Assembly (NCBI GenBank): GCA_009780985.1
Contig: WQYZ01000006.1
Coordinates: 1 to 51,115, forward strand
Direction of reading: 5' to 3'
DNA: 51,115 nt
Source: Oscillospiraceae bacterium
GTDB lineage: Bacteria > Bacillota > Clostridia > Oscillospirales > WRJC01
Part shown: positions 27,187 to 36,820 of the stretch, piece by piece
Layout: each line of letters opens with the position of its first letter
How positions within the stretch are numbered: position 1 is the first letter of the stretch
Notes under the pieces: model-generated
Seen by the model: only the letters and a program-made list of their open reading frames with translations
Database searches by the model: none
Told to the model about the DNA's origin: nothing
Position numbers and translations under genes: made by a program

Positions 27187-27214
27187 AAAGCCCTCTTTAA
27201 TTAAAGAGGGCTTT
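27187..27214 (+). terminator. Perfect palindromic terminator after metG
   Basis: A perfect 14-bp palindrome: AAAGCCCTCTTTAA directly followed by its reverse complement, flanked by TGCAC and GTGCG. It ends the long plus-strand cluster. The same CCCTCTTT/AAAGAGGG stem recurs in the repeat at 44747. Confidence 0.75.
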
Positions 27215-27269
27215 GGTGCGACATTATTTTCAACTTGTAATTAGCATAATAACAAAAGGGGTGCAAATT

Positions 27270-29542
<2,273 letters not shown>

Positions 29543-29590
29543 TCCATATACTTATTTGAAAATAAATTTTTGTAAATGTCAATATAAGTA

Positions 29591-29624
29591 TTGACAAAAA
29601 TAACAATTTGTGCTAAATTGTTAT
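29591..29624 (+). promoter_or_regulatory. Promoter with palindromic operator upstream of the AbrB-like gene
   Basis: TTGACA at 29591-29596 and TAAATT at 29614-29619 with a 17-base spacer. A perfect 10-bp inverted repeat, ATAACAATTT and AAATTGTTAT, separated by GTGCT, spans 29600-29624 and covers the -10 box. This is a good candidate for autorepression by the AbrB-like product. Confidence 0.7.
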
Positions 29625-29688
29625 TAGTATATGTACTCATGTATAAATTTAAAAATTTAAAAGTTTAAGGAAGGAATTGTAAAGAATT

Positions 29689-29934
29689 ATGAAATCAACA
29701 GGAATTGTAAGAAGAATCGATAAGTTAGGCAGAGTTACGCTGCCCACAGAATTACGCAGAGTTTTTAACATCAACGAAAGAGACCCGATCGAAATGTTTG
29801 TGGACGACAATATGATTATACTGAAAAAATACGAAAATACCTGCGTATTCTGCGGATCGTCAAACGACTTAAAAGAGTTTAATTCCAAGTCTGTGTGCGC
29901 AGAATGCACAAAGTACATAAAAAGTAAAATGTGA
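29689..29934 (+). CDS. AbrB/SpoVT-type transition-state regulator
   Basis: An 81-residue DNA-binding protein. STGIVRRIDKLGRVTLPTEL followed by RRVFNINERDPIEMFVDD is the swapped-hairpin AbrB domain almost to the letter. The C-terminal part has CVFCGSSND and CAECTKY, two CxxC pairs that probably bind zinc. AbrB-type proteins repress stationary-phase and sporulation genes during growth. It has its own promoter and palindrome. The next gene begins within a few bases of its stop. Which sites it regulates elsewhere cannot be seen. Confidence 0.92.
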   Translation: MKSTGIVRRIDKLGRVTLPTELRRVFNINERDPIEMFVDDNMIILKKYENTCVFCGSSNDLKEFNSKSVCAECTKYIKSKM

Positions 29935-29957
29935 GAGGCAGGAATATCATTAAGTTT

Positions 29958-31460
29958 ATGAAAAAAATAATACGCGTTCTAAGTATTTTAATTATAACCG
30001 TATTAGTTATGACGGCAGTATCATGCAATTCCAATAACGGCAGCGCCAATAATGCCAATAACGCGGACACGCAAAATACGGGAAACAGCGGAGATACGCC
30101 GGAAGGAACTACTCAGCCCGATGTGAATTCGATTCTGGCTTCGCAGCCCGACGCCGATTACGGCGGATATGAGTTCAGAATCTGGACGTCAAACAAATTT
30201 AACGACACTCTGGACGGACGTCAGGCGCCCGACGAACAGGAAACGGGCGACGTGCTGAACGACGCTCTTTTCAGACGCGACAGACTTATAGAGGACAAAT
30301 ACAATATACAGATTAATTATACTATAGCGCAGACCGGCGACCCGTCGTCGGAACTCTTGGGCAAAGCGAGGAACGCAATCAAAGCCGGAGACGACGCGTT
30401 TGATTTCGGCATGGACAATATGATAAATTTCACCAAAAATCTCGCGCAAGACGGTATGCTGGTGGATTTTAACAGTATGCCGAATATCGACCTGACCCAG
30501 GATTGGTGGAGCAAATACGCGATCCGCGATCTCACTATCGACGGAAAATTCTTCTTCCCGACGGGCGATATAACCGCAAGATACCCCGGTTCTCAATATC
30601 TGATACTGTTTAATAAAAAATTATTCGCAGATAGTGGTATAGACTATCCGTATCAAACGGTTCTCGACGGGAAATGGACTCTCAACGCGCTGACGAGTAT
30701 TACAAAAGATTCAAGACGCGATTTGAACGGCGACGGAGTATATAAAAAGGCGGACGACTCTTTCGGTATCGTCGTCGAATCTATGGCTCCGTTCTGTTTC
30801 CTTGAAGCCGGCGGGGAAGGTCTGATAAAGATTGTCGACGGAAATCCCACACTCAATTACACAGCTGAGAAAACGGTCGCCATAATGGACAAGTTGTCTT
30901 CTCTTTGGTCGGATCCGAATTTAATATACTATCCGGAGAATTACCAGACATACGACGAAGTGCCGATATTCAAAAGCGACCGCGCGCTGCTCGTAGCAAT
31001 GACAGGCTCTAACCTGCCGCTGTTTAAAGACATGGAATCGGACTTCGGAATTCTGCCTTTGCCGAAATATGATGAGACACAGGACGACTATTATTCGTAC
31101 TGCCAGCCGTATGGAAGCGCGGCGGTGTGCGTTCCCGTTACGAACTCCGACTTAAACAGAACCGGCATGATTATTGAGGCGATGGCGGCTGCCGGAAGAT
31201 ATACTTCTACTCCCGCTCAGTATGATATTACTTTAAAGCAAAAATATTCGAGAGACAACGACAGCGAGGCTATGCTTGATATAATCTGCGCAGGTTCATG
31301 CTACGATTTCGCGTTTATTTACAATTGGGGAAGTCTGTACGACACATTTGTACAGACAATCAATAAAGGACAAAGCTTTACCTCAAAGTTCGACGCTATA
31401 ACGCCTAAAGTGCAGGCGGCTTTGGACAAAACCATAGCGGCATATGAGACGTCGCAATAA
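29958..31460 (+). CDS. Extracellular solute-binding lipoprotein, second paralogue
   Basis: About 500 residues. The signal peptide starts MKKIIRVLSILI and ends MTAVSC, a good lipobox, followed by an N/S/G-rich linker. YGGYEFRIWTSN, DVLNDALFRRDRLIEDKYNI and DLNGDGVYKKADDSFGI align with the binding protein at 10620, so the two are paralogues. A GTG at 29931, overlapping the stop of the AbrB-like gene, is a possible but less likely start. No permease genes follow; a terminator closes the transcript. Co-expression with an AbrB-type regulator suggests growth-phase control of uptake. Confidence 0.85.
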   Translation: MKKIIRVLSILIITVLVMTAVSCNSNNGSANNANNADTQNTGNSGDTPEGTTQPDVNSILASQPDADYGGYEFRIWTSNKFNDTLDGRQAPDEQETGDVLNDALFRRDRLIEDKYNIQINYTIAQTGDPSSELLGKARNAIKAGDDAFDFGMDNMINFTKNLAQDGMLVDFNSMPNIDLTQDWWSKYAIRDLTIDGKFFFPTGDITARYPGSQYLILFNKKLFADSGIDYPYQTVLDGKWTLNALTSITKDSRRDLNGDGVYKKADDSFGIVVESMAPFCFLEAGGEGLIKIVDGNPTLNYTAEKTVAIMDKLSSLWSDPNLIYYPENYQTYDEVPIFKSDRALLVAMTGSNLPLFKDMESDFGILPLPKYDETQDDYYSYCQPYGSAAVCVPVTNSDLNRTGMIIEAMAAAGRYTSTPAQYDITLKQKYSRDNDSEAMLDIICAGSCYDFAFIYNWGSLYDTFVQTINKGQSFTSKFDAITPKVQAALDKTIAAYETSQ

Positions 31461-31485
31461 TAATTCTCGATTAAACAATAAATAA

Positions 31486-31521
31486 AATGCAAAAAGAGAG
31501 GAAAACCTCTCTTTTTGCATT
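31486..31521 (+). terminator. Strong terminator after the second solute-binding protein
   Basis: A perfect 16-bp stem with an AAAA loop: AATGCAAAAAGAGAGG and its reverse complement, the distal arm containing TTTTT. It also faces the end of hicB from the other side and may work in both directions. The rest of the gap to 31708 is AT-rich with nothing clear. Confidence 0.85.
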
Positions 31522-31708
31522 TTGGAACATTACACGTCCATGATAAACCTTTTTATATTCTTAAATTTTCAAGTTATTTTTAAATCGCAGACTAAACTTA
31601 TTCGTTTAGCTTTATCTATAGTATTTATATTATCGTAAGTTTATAGTATCAAAAAAGTATCACTATTATATAGATTATACTTTACTGAACTGTAAAATCG
31701 CTTGAATT

Positions 31709-32119
31709 TTATGTTCTGTTTTCGATATGCAGATACTCTTTCAAGCCTTTTTGTAGTATCTGCGAAAAATTTACGCCGCGCTTTTCTGCCTCTACGTTCA
31801 GCCACTGTGGTATAGTCAGCGTTTTCTTTACTACCCTGTTGTTTATTTTGTCGCGTATCGACGGCATAAACACCTCGACTAACATCGCCGTTTCGTTTTT
31901 TTCTAATTTTATGTTTTTTATATTTGACGGTTCGGGTATAGTTTCGTCGTCCTGCTCCATACCCCACATATGAAGGCCCAACGCCTCGTTCGCCATCTGA
32001 AATACTTCGTCTTCTGTTTCAGCACATGTAAAACAGCCGTCTAAGTCCGGGAAATTGATTGATATTCCGTCGTCATCAAAACTTACCACCGCGATATAAC
32101 TGTATTTATCTTTTTTCAT
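31709..32119 (-). CDS. hicB: HicB-family antitoxin
   Basis: A 136-residue protein. The N-terminal part, YIAVVSFDDDGISINFPDLD followed by GCFTCAETEDEVFQMANEAL, is the degenerate RNase-H-like fold of HicB. The C-terminal part, KKTLTIPQWLNVEAEKRGVN followed by FSQILQKGLKEYL, is a ribbon-helix-helix-type DNA-binding tail. I start at 32119 (ATG) rather than the TTG at 32140. It lies downstream of hicA in one minus-strand operon, the usual order. It neutralises HicA and should repress the operon. Confidence 0.9.
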   Translation of the reverse strand: MKKDKYSYIAVVSFDDDGISINFPDLDGCFTCAETEDEVFQMANEALGLHMWGMEQDDETIPEPSNIKNIKLEKNETAMLVEVFMPSIRDKINNRVVKKTLTIPQWLNVEAEKRGVNFSQILQKGLKEYLHIENRT

Positions 32120-32147
32120 AGTATAATAATCCCCCTGCAATGTATAT

Positions 32148-32345
32148 TTATTTGAACTTTATTCCCGCCTGCTGTTCTATACGTTTCAAAGTCATTATCG
32201 GTATGTCTTTCTGCGGGTCTTTTACCGTCACTTTTCCTTTTTGCGTGGGGTGTCTGAACTGATGGTGACTTCCCACGCAGGCGACCTCATACCACCCGTC
32301 CTGCTCCAATATTCGGATTACTTCTCTTGATGAATAGCTTTTCAC
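32148..32345 (-). CDS. hicA: HicA-family mRNA interferase toxin
   Basis: A 65-residue toxin with a double-stranded-RNA-binding-like fold. SREVIRILEQDGWYEVACVG and SHHQFRHPTQKGKVTVKDPQ give the family pattern, with the catalytic histidine in GSHHQF. LKRIEQQAGI is the usual end. The start is GTG at 32345, seven bases after AGGGG. HicA cleaves mRNA when freed from HicB. The pair borders the AT-rich island that holds the Mrr-like gene and may help keep it. Confidence 0.92.
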   Translation of the reverse strand: MKSYSSREVIRILEQDGWYEVACVGSHHQFRHPTQKGKVTVKDPQKDIPIMTLKRIEQQAGIKFK

Positions 32346-32363
32346 TTTATCGCCCCTGTAGAT

Positions 32364-32392
32364 ATTATAGCGCGTATATTTATACGTGTCAA
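32364..32392 (-). promoter_or_regulatory. Perfect promoter with operator-like palindrome for hicAB
   Basis: On the minus strand TTGACA (32387-32392), a 17-base spacer and TATAAT (32364-32369). The spacer contains CGTATA-tt-TATACG at 32373-32386, a likely HicB operator. Confidence 0.8.
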
Positions 32393-32493
32393 GTGATTTT
32401 GGGAAATATCAATAAATTTTTATATTACGAATTATCTGAATTATGACCACATTTAGGCTTCGGAATATTAATTTGAAATTCTATTTAAAAATA

Positions 32494-32522
32494 TTGCTTT
32501 ATAAAAAAATATATGTTATAAT
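32494..32522 (+). promoter_or_regulatory. Promoter of the Mrr-like island genes
   Basis: TTGCTT at 32494-32499 and TATAAT at 32517-32522 with a 17-base spacer, 34 bases before the ATG at 32557. It diverges from the hicAB promoter about 100 bases away. Confidence 0.65.
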
Positions 32523-32556
32523 AATACAGGATTAGTTTTATACAAAGAGGGCAAAA

Positions 32557-33609
32557 ATGGATATAAAAAATCTAACTGACGAAGAAAAAGAACAATATCG
32601 TAAGAATAGCATAGATTTTTTAAAAGATGAATCTGCTTTAAAAGATGCCGCAGTTTTCTATAATGGAAAGTTATGGCTATCAGATATAGGATTTTTTGAA
32701 AAGAGTATTTTTGTATATAATTTTTGGTCTTATTATGATACTCAACTTTATTCTGACGATATTAATTTAGATGTACTGGATCAACTCGAATATAATATCG
32801 AAGAAATCGTATTTAATACGATAACAGAAGATACTTTAACGTATAATAATATAAATTATTTTAATTTTCAAATTCAGGAAGATTTTCTAAAATTTAAGCA
32901 ATTATATTATGGGAATAATTCAATTTGGCAAGGTAAGATTGTACTTTTTCGAATAAAAGATATTTATTTTGAATTAATTATTTTACTTCCAAAATGTCAA
33001 ATTGAATCTGTGAAAAATCTTATTGAAAATATTAATTTAGAGTGGAATTTAACAAAGAAGCAAGAATATTTAATTAGAGAACGACAGCATTTTATTAATA
33101 TTTTAAAAGAAATATTAATAAAACAAAAATCATCGAGTGAATATCGAAAAAATTGTATAGATGTATTAAGAAATGAACGAATTTTATTAGATGCTGCCGT
33201 TTATTATGGTTATGAAATATGGATAACTAATGTAAAATTTAATGATAATAATATTTCAATAATTATTAATGACTTAAATGTTATATGCAATTTCGATTAT
33301 AAAACAATTTTAGAACATGAAACAATATTTAGATTATATCCAGCATATTTCGTACTTCCGTCACCCCCAGAAAAATTGAAAGATTATTTTATATCATGCG
33401 ATTTGTTAGACTTTAAAGATTTCAAAATATACGAAGAAAATTTTCAGAGATTTCATAGCCTTGGATACGGAATGTTGTCTCACAGGCAATTTGTTTTTAA
33501 AATATTGAAGAATTTATTTAGAAATGATGAAGATAGAAAAAAATATATATATTTATATGGTGGAAAGAGTCAATATGGTGTTCTGAAAATAGATATGGTG
33601 CTTGTTTAA
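32557..33609 (+). CDS. Tandem-repeat protein of unknown function, N-terminal part of an Mrr fusion
   Basis: A 350-residue, very AT-rich gene. Two units align: EQYRKNSIDFLKDESALKDAAVFYNGKLW near residue 12 (read as EQYRKNSIDFL then KDAAVFYNGKLW) and EYRKNCIDVL then LDAAVYYGYEIW near residue 198. A second match is FELIILLPKCQIESVKNLI with FVLPSPPEKLKDYFI. So the protein is built from at least two copies of an unknown domain of about 170-180 residues. After the A7 run at 33537 the frame ends within 22 codons. The -1 frame continues the repeat and then an Mrr-type nuclease. GAGGG precedes the ATG. Confidence 0.7.
   Translation: MDIKNLTDEEKEQYRKNSIDFLKDESALKDAAVFYNGKLWLSDIGFFEKSIFVYNFWSYYDTQLYSDDINLDVLDQLEYNIEEIVFNTITEDTLTYNNINYFNFQIQEDFLKFKQLYYGNNSIWQGKIVLFRIKDIYFELIILLPKCQIESVKNLIENINLEWNLTKKQEYLIRERQHFINILKEILIKQKSSSEYRKNCIDVLRNERILLDAAVYYGYEIWITNVKFNDNNISIIINDLNVICNFDYKTILEHETIFRLYPAYFVLPSPPEKLKDYFISCDLLDFKDFKIYEENFQRFHSLGYGMLSHRQFVFKILKNLFRNDEDRKKYIYLYGGKSQYGVLKIDMVLV
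33537..33543 (+). promoter_or_regulatory. Candidate -1 frameshift site, A AAA AAA
   Basis: Seven consecutive A bases are placed exactly as X XXY YYZ in the zero frame (AGA AAA AAA TAT). A -1 slip moves ribosomes into the frame that stays open to 34142 and encodes the Mrr-like domain. No strong downstream stem or upstream anti-Shine-Dalgarno match is visible, so an ordinary homopolymer deletion is a real alternative. Confidence 0.45.
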
Positions 33610-34142
33610 AGTATATAAATAACAAGTTTGATTTATTTATTTTACTTGCACGACCTCATATTGAATTTATAAAAAATTATATTCGTGATATTGATTTTAA
33701 ATTAAGAACTCAAAAAACACGATATTTACCTAAATTTATATCTACTAATCAAAAACCACAATATACGACTAATCCTGTACCTACTAATTTAAATATATTA
33801 CACACCATTGATTTAATGAATGGAAGAGATTTTGAACGATTTATTGCCAACTTATTTGAAAAAATGGGATATAAAACCAAACTGACTAAAGCATCTGGCG
33901 ATCAGGGGATTGATGTTATTGCTGAAAGTTCTGATGAACGTATTGGAATACAAGCAAAATGTTATTCATCTAAAGTTGGAAATTCTGCAATACAAGAAGT
34001 TGTTGCAGGAAAAGCGTTTTACAAACTTGATAAAGTAATGGTAATAACTAACAATAGATTCACATCATCTGCTATTGACCTTGCAAGAGCAAATAATGTT
34101 ATTCTTTGGGATAGAAATAATTTAAAAGATAAATTAAAATAA
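33543..34142 (+). CDS. Mrr-type restriction endonuclease domain, in the -1 frame of the upstream gene
   Basis: The frame is open from 33537 to 34142, with the first ATG only at 33816. Before that ATG it reads ESIWC, then KFDLFILLARPHIEFIKNYI, which aligns with the repeat unit of the upstream gene, so it is a continuation of that protein. The C-terminal 108 residues are an Mrr_cat domain: GRDFERFIANLFEKMGY, then GDQGIDVIAE (catalytic D), GIQAKCY (QxK) and a C-terminal VILWDRNNL. There is no ribosome binding site at 33816. Joined at the A7 run, the product would be about 528 residues. It is either a frameshift product or a broken gene. Confidence 0.75.
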   Translation: MYIFIWWKESIWCSENRYGACLKYINNKFDLFILLARPHIEFIKNYIRDIDFKLRTQKTRYLPKFISTNQKPQYTTNPVPTNLNILHTIDLMNGRDFERFIANLFEKMGYKTKLTKASGDQGIDVIAESSDERIGIQAKCYSSKVGNSAIQEVVAGKAFYKLDKVMVITNNRFTSSAIDLARANNVILWDRNNLKDKLK

Positions 34143-34164
34143 AAAATTTAAATAAGGAGATAAA

Positions 34165-34590
34165 ATGGCTTATAATATTGATGCTTTAAAAGGAGAATTA
34201 GTTGGACTTCACGATTCAATTAGAATACTTAGAGAAATTTATAATAAAGAAGAAAAATTAATAAATTTGGCAATTCCTCATATAATAGTGGTGGCTTTTG
34301 CTTGCGAAGTAGCAATGAAAGGAATATATTTTTTTGAAACAACTATAGACCTTAAAAATTCTCATAATCTAAAAGAACTATTTGACAAATTGAGTCAGGC
34401 TACTCAAAATGAAATCCGAAATAATATTGCAAACAAAGACTTTGATATGCTACTTGAAAAGAACAAAAATGTTTTTAATGAATGGCGATATTTATATGAA
34501 AAAACCCAGATAGATAAGATAAATGCTGACATTTTGTTTTTGGACAATTTTTTAAATGTATTACATGAAAAACTTAATAAAATATCGTAA
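34165..34590 (+). CDS. HEPN-like small helical protein
   Basis: A 141-residue all-helical protein starting 22 bases after the Mrr-like gene, with AAGGAG upstream. AFACEVAMKGIYF near residue 52, SHNLKELFDKL near 73 and FNEWRYLYE near 113 match the pattern I know from HEPN-type proteins (conserved helix with E/K, HxLxxL, and WRYxYE). HEPN domains are often RNases or partners in toxin and defence systems, but no clear R-x4-6-H catalytic motif is visible here. Same AT-rich composition and strand as the Mrr gene, so they probably form one operon. Confidence 0.6.
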   Translation: MAYNIDALKGELVGLHDSIRILREIYNKEEKLINLAIPHIIVVAFACEVAMKGIYFFETTIDLKNSHNLKELFDKLSQATQNEIRNNIANKDFDMLLEKNKNVFNEWRYLYEKTQIDKINADILFLDNFLNVLHEKLNKIS

Positions 34591-34607
34591 CTGAATTTAC
34601 GAAGAAA

Positions 34608-34671
34608 CGCGGGGAATTACGTAGGGCAAGCAATGCTTCGGTATATACCCGAAACCAAAAATTCTCCCGCG
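34608..34671. repeat. GC-rich palindromic repeat between the island and rnj
   Basis: CGCGGGGAATT near 34608 and AATTCTCCCGCG near 34660 are inverted copies, enclosing smaller hairpins (GCAAGCAATGCTTCG and GGTATATACC). It is more GC-rich than the island beside it and resembles the other REP-like repeats in this window. Confidence 0.5.
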
Positions 34672-34711
34672 GCGGGTTGTCTATGTTGTTTATAAAGAAT
34701 AAAAAAACACC

Positions 34712-34746
34712 ATGCGAACGATAATAATAAAACTTATCGTGCGCAT
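34712..34746. terminator. Bidirectional terminator between the HEPN-like gene and rnj
   Basis: Arms ATGCGAACGATA (34712-34723) and TATCGTGCGCAT (34735-34746) pair with one mismatch. A T-rich run follows on the plus strand (TTTTTGTTTT) and on the minus strand (TTTTTTTATT), fitting the convergent genes on either side. Confidence 0.75.
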
Positions 34747-34768
34747 AGCATTTTTGTTTTACATCCAA

Positions 34769-36439
34769 CTACACGTCCATGATTATAGGCAGTATCATCG
34801 GCTTGCGTTTGGTTTTTTGATATAAAAACTTGGAAAGTTCGTCTCTCACTTTTGTTTTTATCTCATTCCATTCGCACATGTCGTTGTCAAAACAGTAATT
34901 TACAGCGTCGCGCGCGGTGGTGCGCGTCTGTTCCATAAGCTCTTCGGATTCCCTGACGTAGACAAATCCCCTGCTGACTATATCCGGTCCCGAAATCAGC
35001 GTCGCATTGTCGATATCTATTGCGGCGACTACCACAATAAGCCCGTCCTGCGCTAAATGCCGCCTGTCGCGCAGAACTATATTCCCGACGTCTCCCACTC
35101 CCGCGCCGTCGACAAGAACCTTCCCGCTCGGAACAGTACCGTTGAATTTCATTGAATTTTCGTCTAACTCTATTATTTTGCCGATGTCGGGTATAAGTAT
35201 ATTCTCGCTTTTCATGCCCATATATTTCGCAAGTTCCGCGTGAGCTTTGAGATGCCTCTGCTCCCCGTGCATCGGCACGAAAAATTTAGGTTTTACAAGC
35301 CCGTGTATCAATTTCAGTTCTTCCTGACATGCGTGACCCGACGCATGCAATTCGGCTACGGCGTCGTGGAGAACATGAACGCCTTTTTTTGATAATTCGT
35401 TGATTATCCTGCCGACCAATTTTTCGTTTCCCGCTATGGGATGCGCGGAAATAACGACGACGTCTTCCGGTCCCAAACTGACTTTCTCATGGTCTGAAAA
35501 CGCCATTTTATATAACGCCGACATTGGTTCTCCCTGCGAACCTGTCGTGATTATTGCAATCTGTTCGGGATTGTATTTTTTTATCTCGTTTATATCTATG
35601 AGCACGTCTTTTGGAATCTGCAGATAGCCGAGTTCTATCGCCACGCCTATTATATTTAGCATACTCCGCCCAGTTATCGCGACTTTGCGCTTGAATTCAG
35701 CCGCCGTTGAGATTATCGACTGTATTCTGTGGACATTCGACGAGAAAGTCGCGATTTCTATGCGTTTATTCGCATGGTTCTGGAATATCGCGTGAAGCGA
35801 ATTTTTGACTTTCCGCTCGGACGGGGTGCTTCCCTGCCTTTCTATATTCGTGGATTCGCACATCAGGAGCAGAACCCCATTGTTGCCGTATTCCCCGAAT
35901 CGGGTTAAATTAATCATCTCCCCGCTTATCGGGGTTAAATCCACTTTAAAGTCCCCGGTCACAACAACTACGCCGACCGGGGTTTTTATGGCAAGCGAGA
36001 CTGAATCCGGTATAGAGTGGTTGACGTGTATAAATTCTATGGAAAAACAGCCGAGTTTTATCGTTTCCCCGTCTTTGACTGTCACAGCCTGCACTTTATT
36101 CTGCAAACCGTGTTCTTCAAGTTTGTTGTTTAAAATACCCAACGTCAGCCTTGTCCCGTAAACAGGCACATTTATTGTATGAAGCACATACGGCAATGCG
36201 CCGATATGGTCTTCATGCCCGTGAGTCAATACGATTCCTCTGATTTTATCCAAATTTTTTTCAAGATACGTCGTGTCCGGAATAACCAAGTCGATTCCGA
36301 GCATATCGTCGTCCGGAAAAGCGAGTCCGCAGTCAACGACCATAATATCGTCTTCATATTCGAACACTATTATATTTTTCCCGATTTCCTGAAGTCCTCC
36401 TAACGGTATAACCTTTAGTTTTGATGTTTTTTTTTGCAT
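34769..36439 (-). CDS. rnj: Ribonuclease J
   Basis: A 556-residue metallo-beta-lactamase/beta-CASP ribonuclease that degrades and matures RNA with 5-prime exo- and endonuclease activity. LTHGHEDHIGALPYV near residue 72 is the zinc-binding HxHxDH motif; VVTGDFKVDLTP supplies the later aspartate; HPIAGNEKLVGRIINEL, HASGHACQEELKL and FVPMHGEQRHLKAHA are beta-CASP motifs near residues 335-395. The C-terminal domain is complete. GGAG precedes the ATG at 36439. Confidence 0.95.
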   Translation of the reverse strand: MQKKTSKLKVIPLGGLQEIGKNIIVFEYEDDIMVVDCGLAFPDDDMLGIDLVIPDTTYLEKNLDKIRGIVLTHGHEDHIGALPYVLHTINVPVYGTRLTLGILNNKLEEHGLQNKVQAVTVKDGETIKLGCFSIEFIHVNHSIPDSVSLAIKTPVGVVVVTGDFKVDLTPISGEMINLTRFGEYGNNGVLLLMCESTNIERQGSTPSERKVKNSLHAIFQNHANKRIEIATFSSNVHRIQSIISTAAEFKRKVAITGRSMLNIIGVAIELGYLQIPKDVLIDINEIKKYNPEQIAIITTGSQGEPMSALYKMAFSDHEKVSLGPEDVVVISAHPIAGNEKLVGRIINELSKKGVHVLHDAVAELHASGHACQEELKLIHGLVKPKFFVPMHGEQRHLKAHAELAKYMGMKSENILIPDIGKIIELDENSMKFNGTVPSGKVLVDGAGVGDVGNIVLRDRRHLAQDGLIVVVAAIDIDNATLISGPDIVSRGFVYVRESEELMEQTRTTARDAVNYCFDNDMCEWNEIKTKVRDELSKFLYQKTKRKPMILPIIMDV

Positions 36440-36538
36440 ATTTTCTCCTTTTAGTTTGTTTTATGTTATTTTTTATGTATTACTTATATAATTCATTCAG
36501 AATTTCCAAATTTTAACAGAACTATAAAACCGCATAAT

Positions 36539-36716
36539 CATAATATTATAATATAAAACCCAAATATTGTTGTATCGAATGAACTTCGCGCAGTTCCCAT
36601 AATCAATTCCGCGCAAACAGGAATTGATTTTATTGGACGGAACAAGCAGAAGTTCACTCAAAGCACGGGCGCACAGCTAACAATACAACAATATCAGTTT
36701 AAATATTATATTATGT
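36539..36716. repeat. Large nested inverted repeat (cruciform or structured RNA) upstream of rnj
   Basis: This fills much of the 380-base gap between rnj and the guanylyltransferase gene. The outer arms ATAATATTATAATAT and ATATTATATTAT, then ATATTGTTGTAT (near 36564) with ATACAACAATAT (near 36683), then TGAACTTC (near 36580) with GAAGTTCA (near 36649), and the inner AATCAATTCC (36601) with GGAATTGATT (36620) all pair in register. No coding sequence is seen. It may be a MITE or a structured transcript. Confidence 0.65.
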
Positions 36717-36763
36717 CATGCTAAACCTTAAAATATTAAAATAAATTCCGCACATATACTTAT

Positions 36764-36779
36764 ACTGAACAAGTTCAGT
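36764..36779. repeat. 16-bp perfect palindrome ACTGAACAAGTTCAGT
   Basis: A perfect palindrome just downstream of the guanylyltransferase gene. A near-identical copy lies just upstream of the same gene at 39470. Confidence 0.7.
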
Positions 36780-36820
36780 AAGTAACATTACTATTATTAT
36801 ACACTTAAACCCGCAAATTG

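Noticed and set aside
31641-31967. 108-codon minus-strand frame overlapping hicB
   Set aside because: Shadow of hicB in another frame; no ribosome binding site and no family resemblance.
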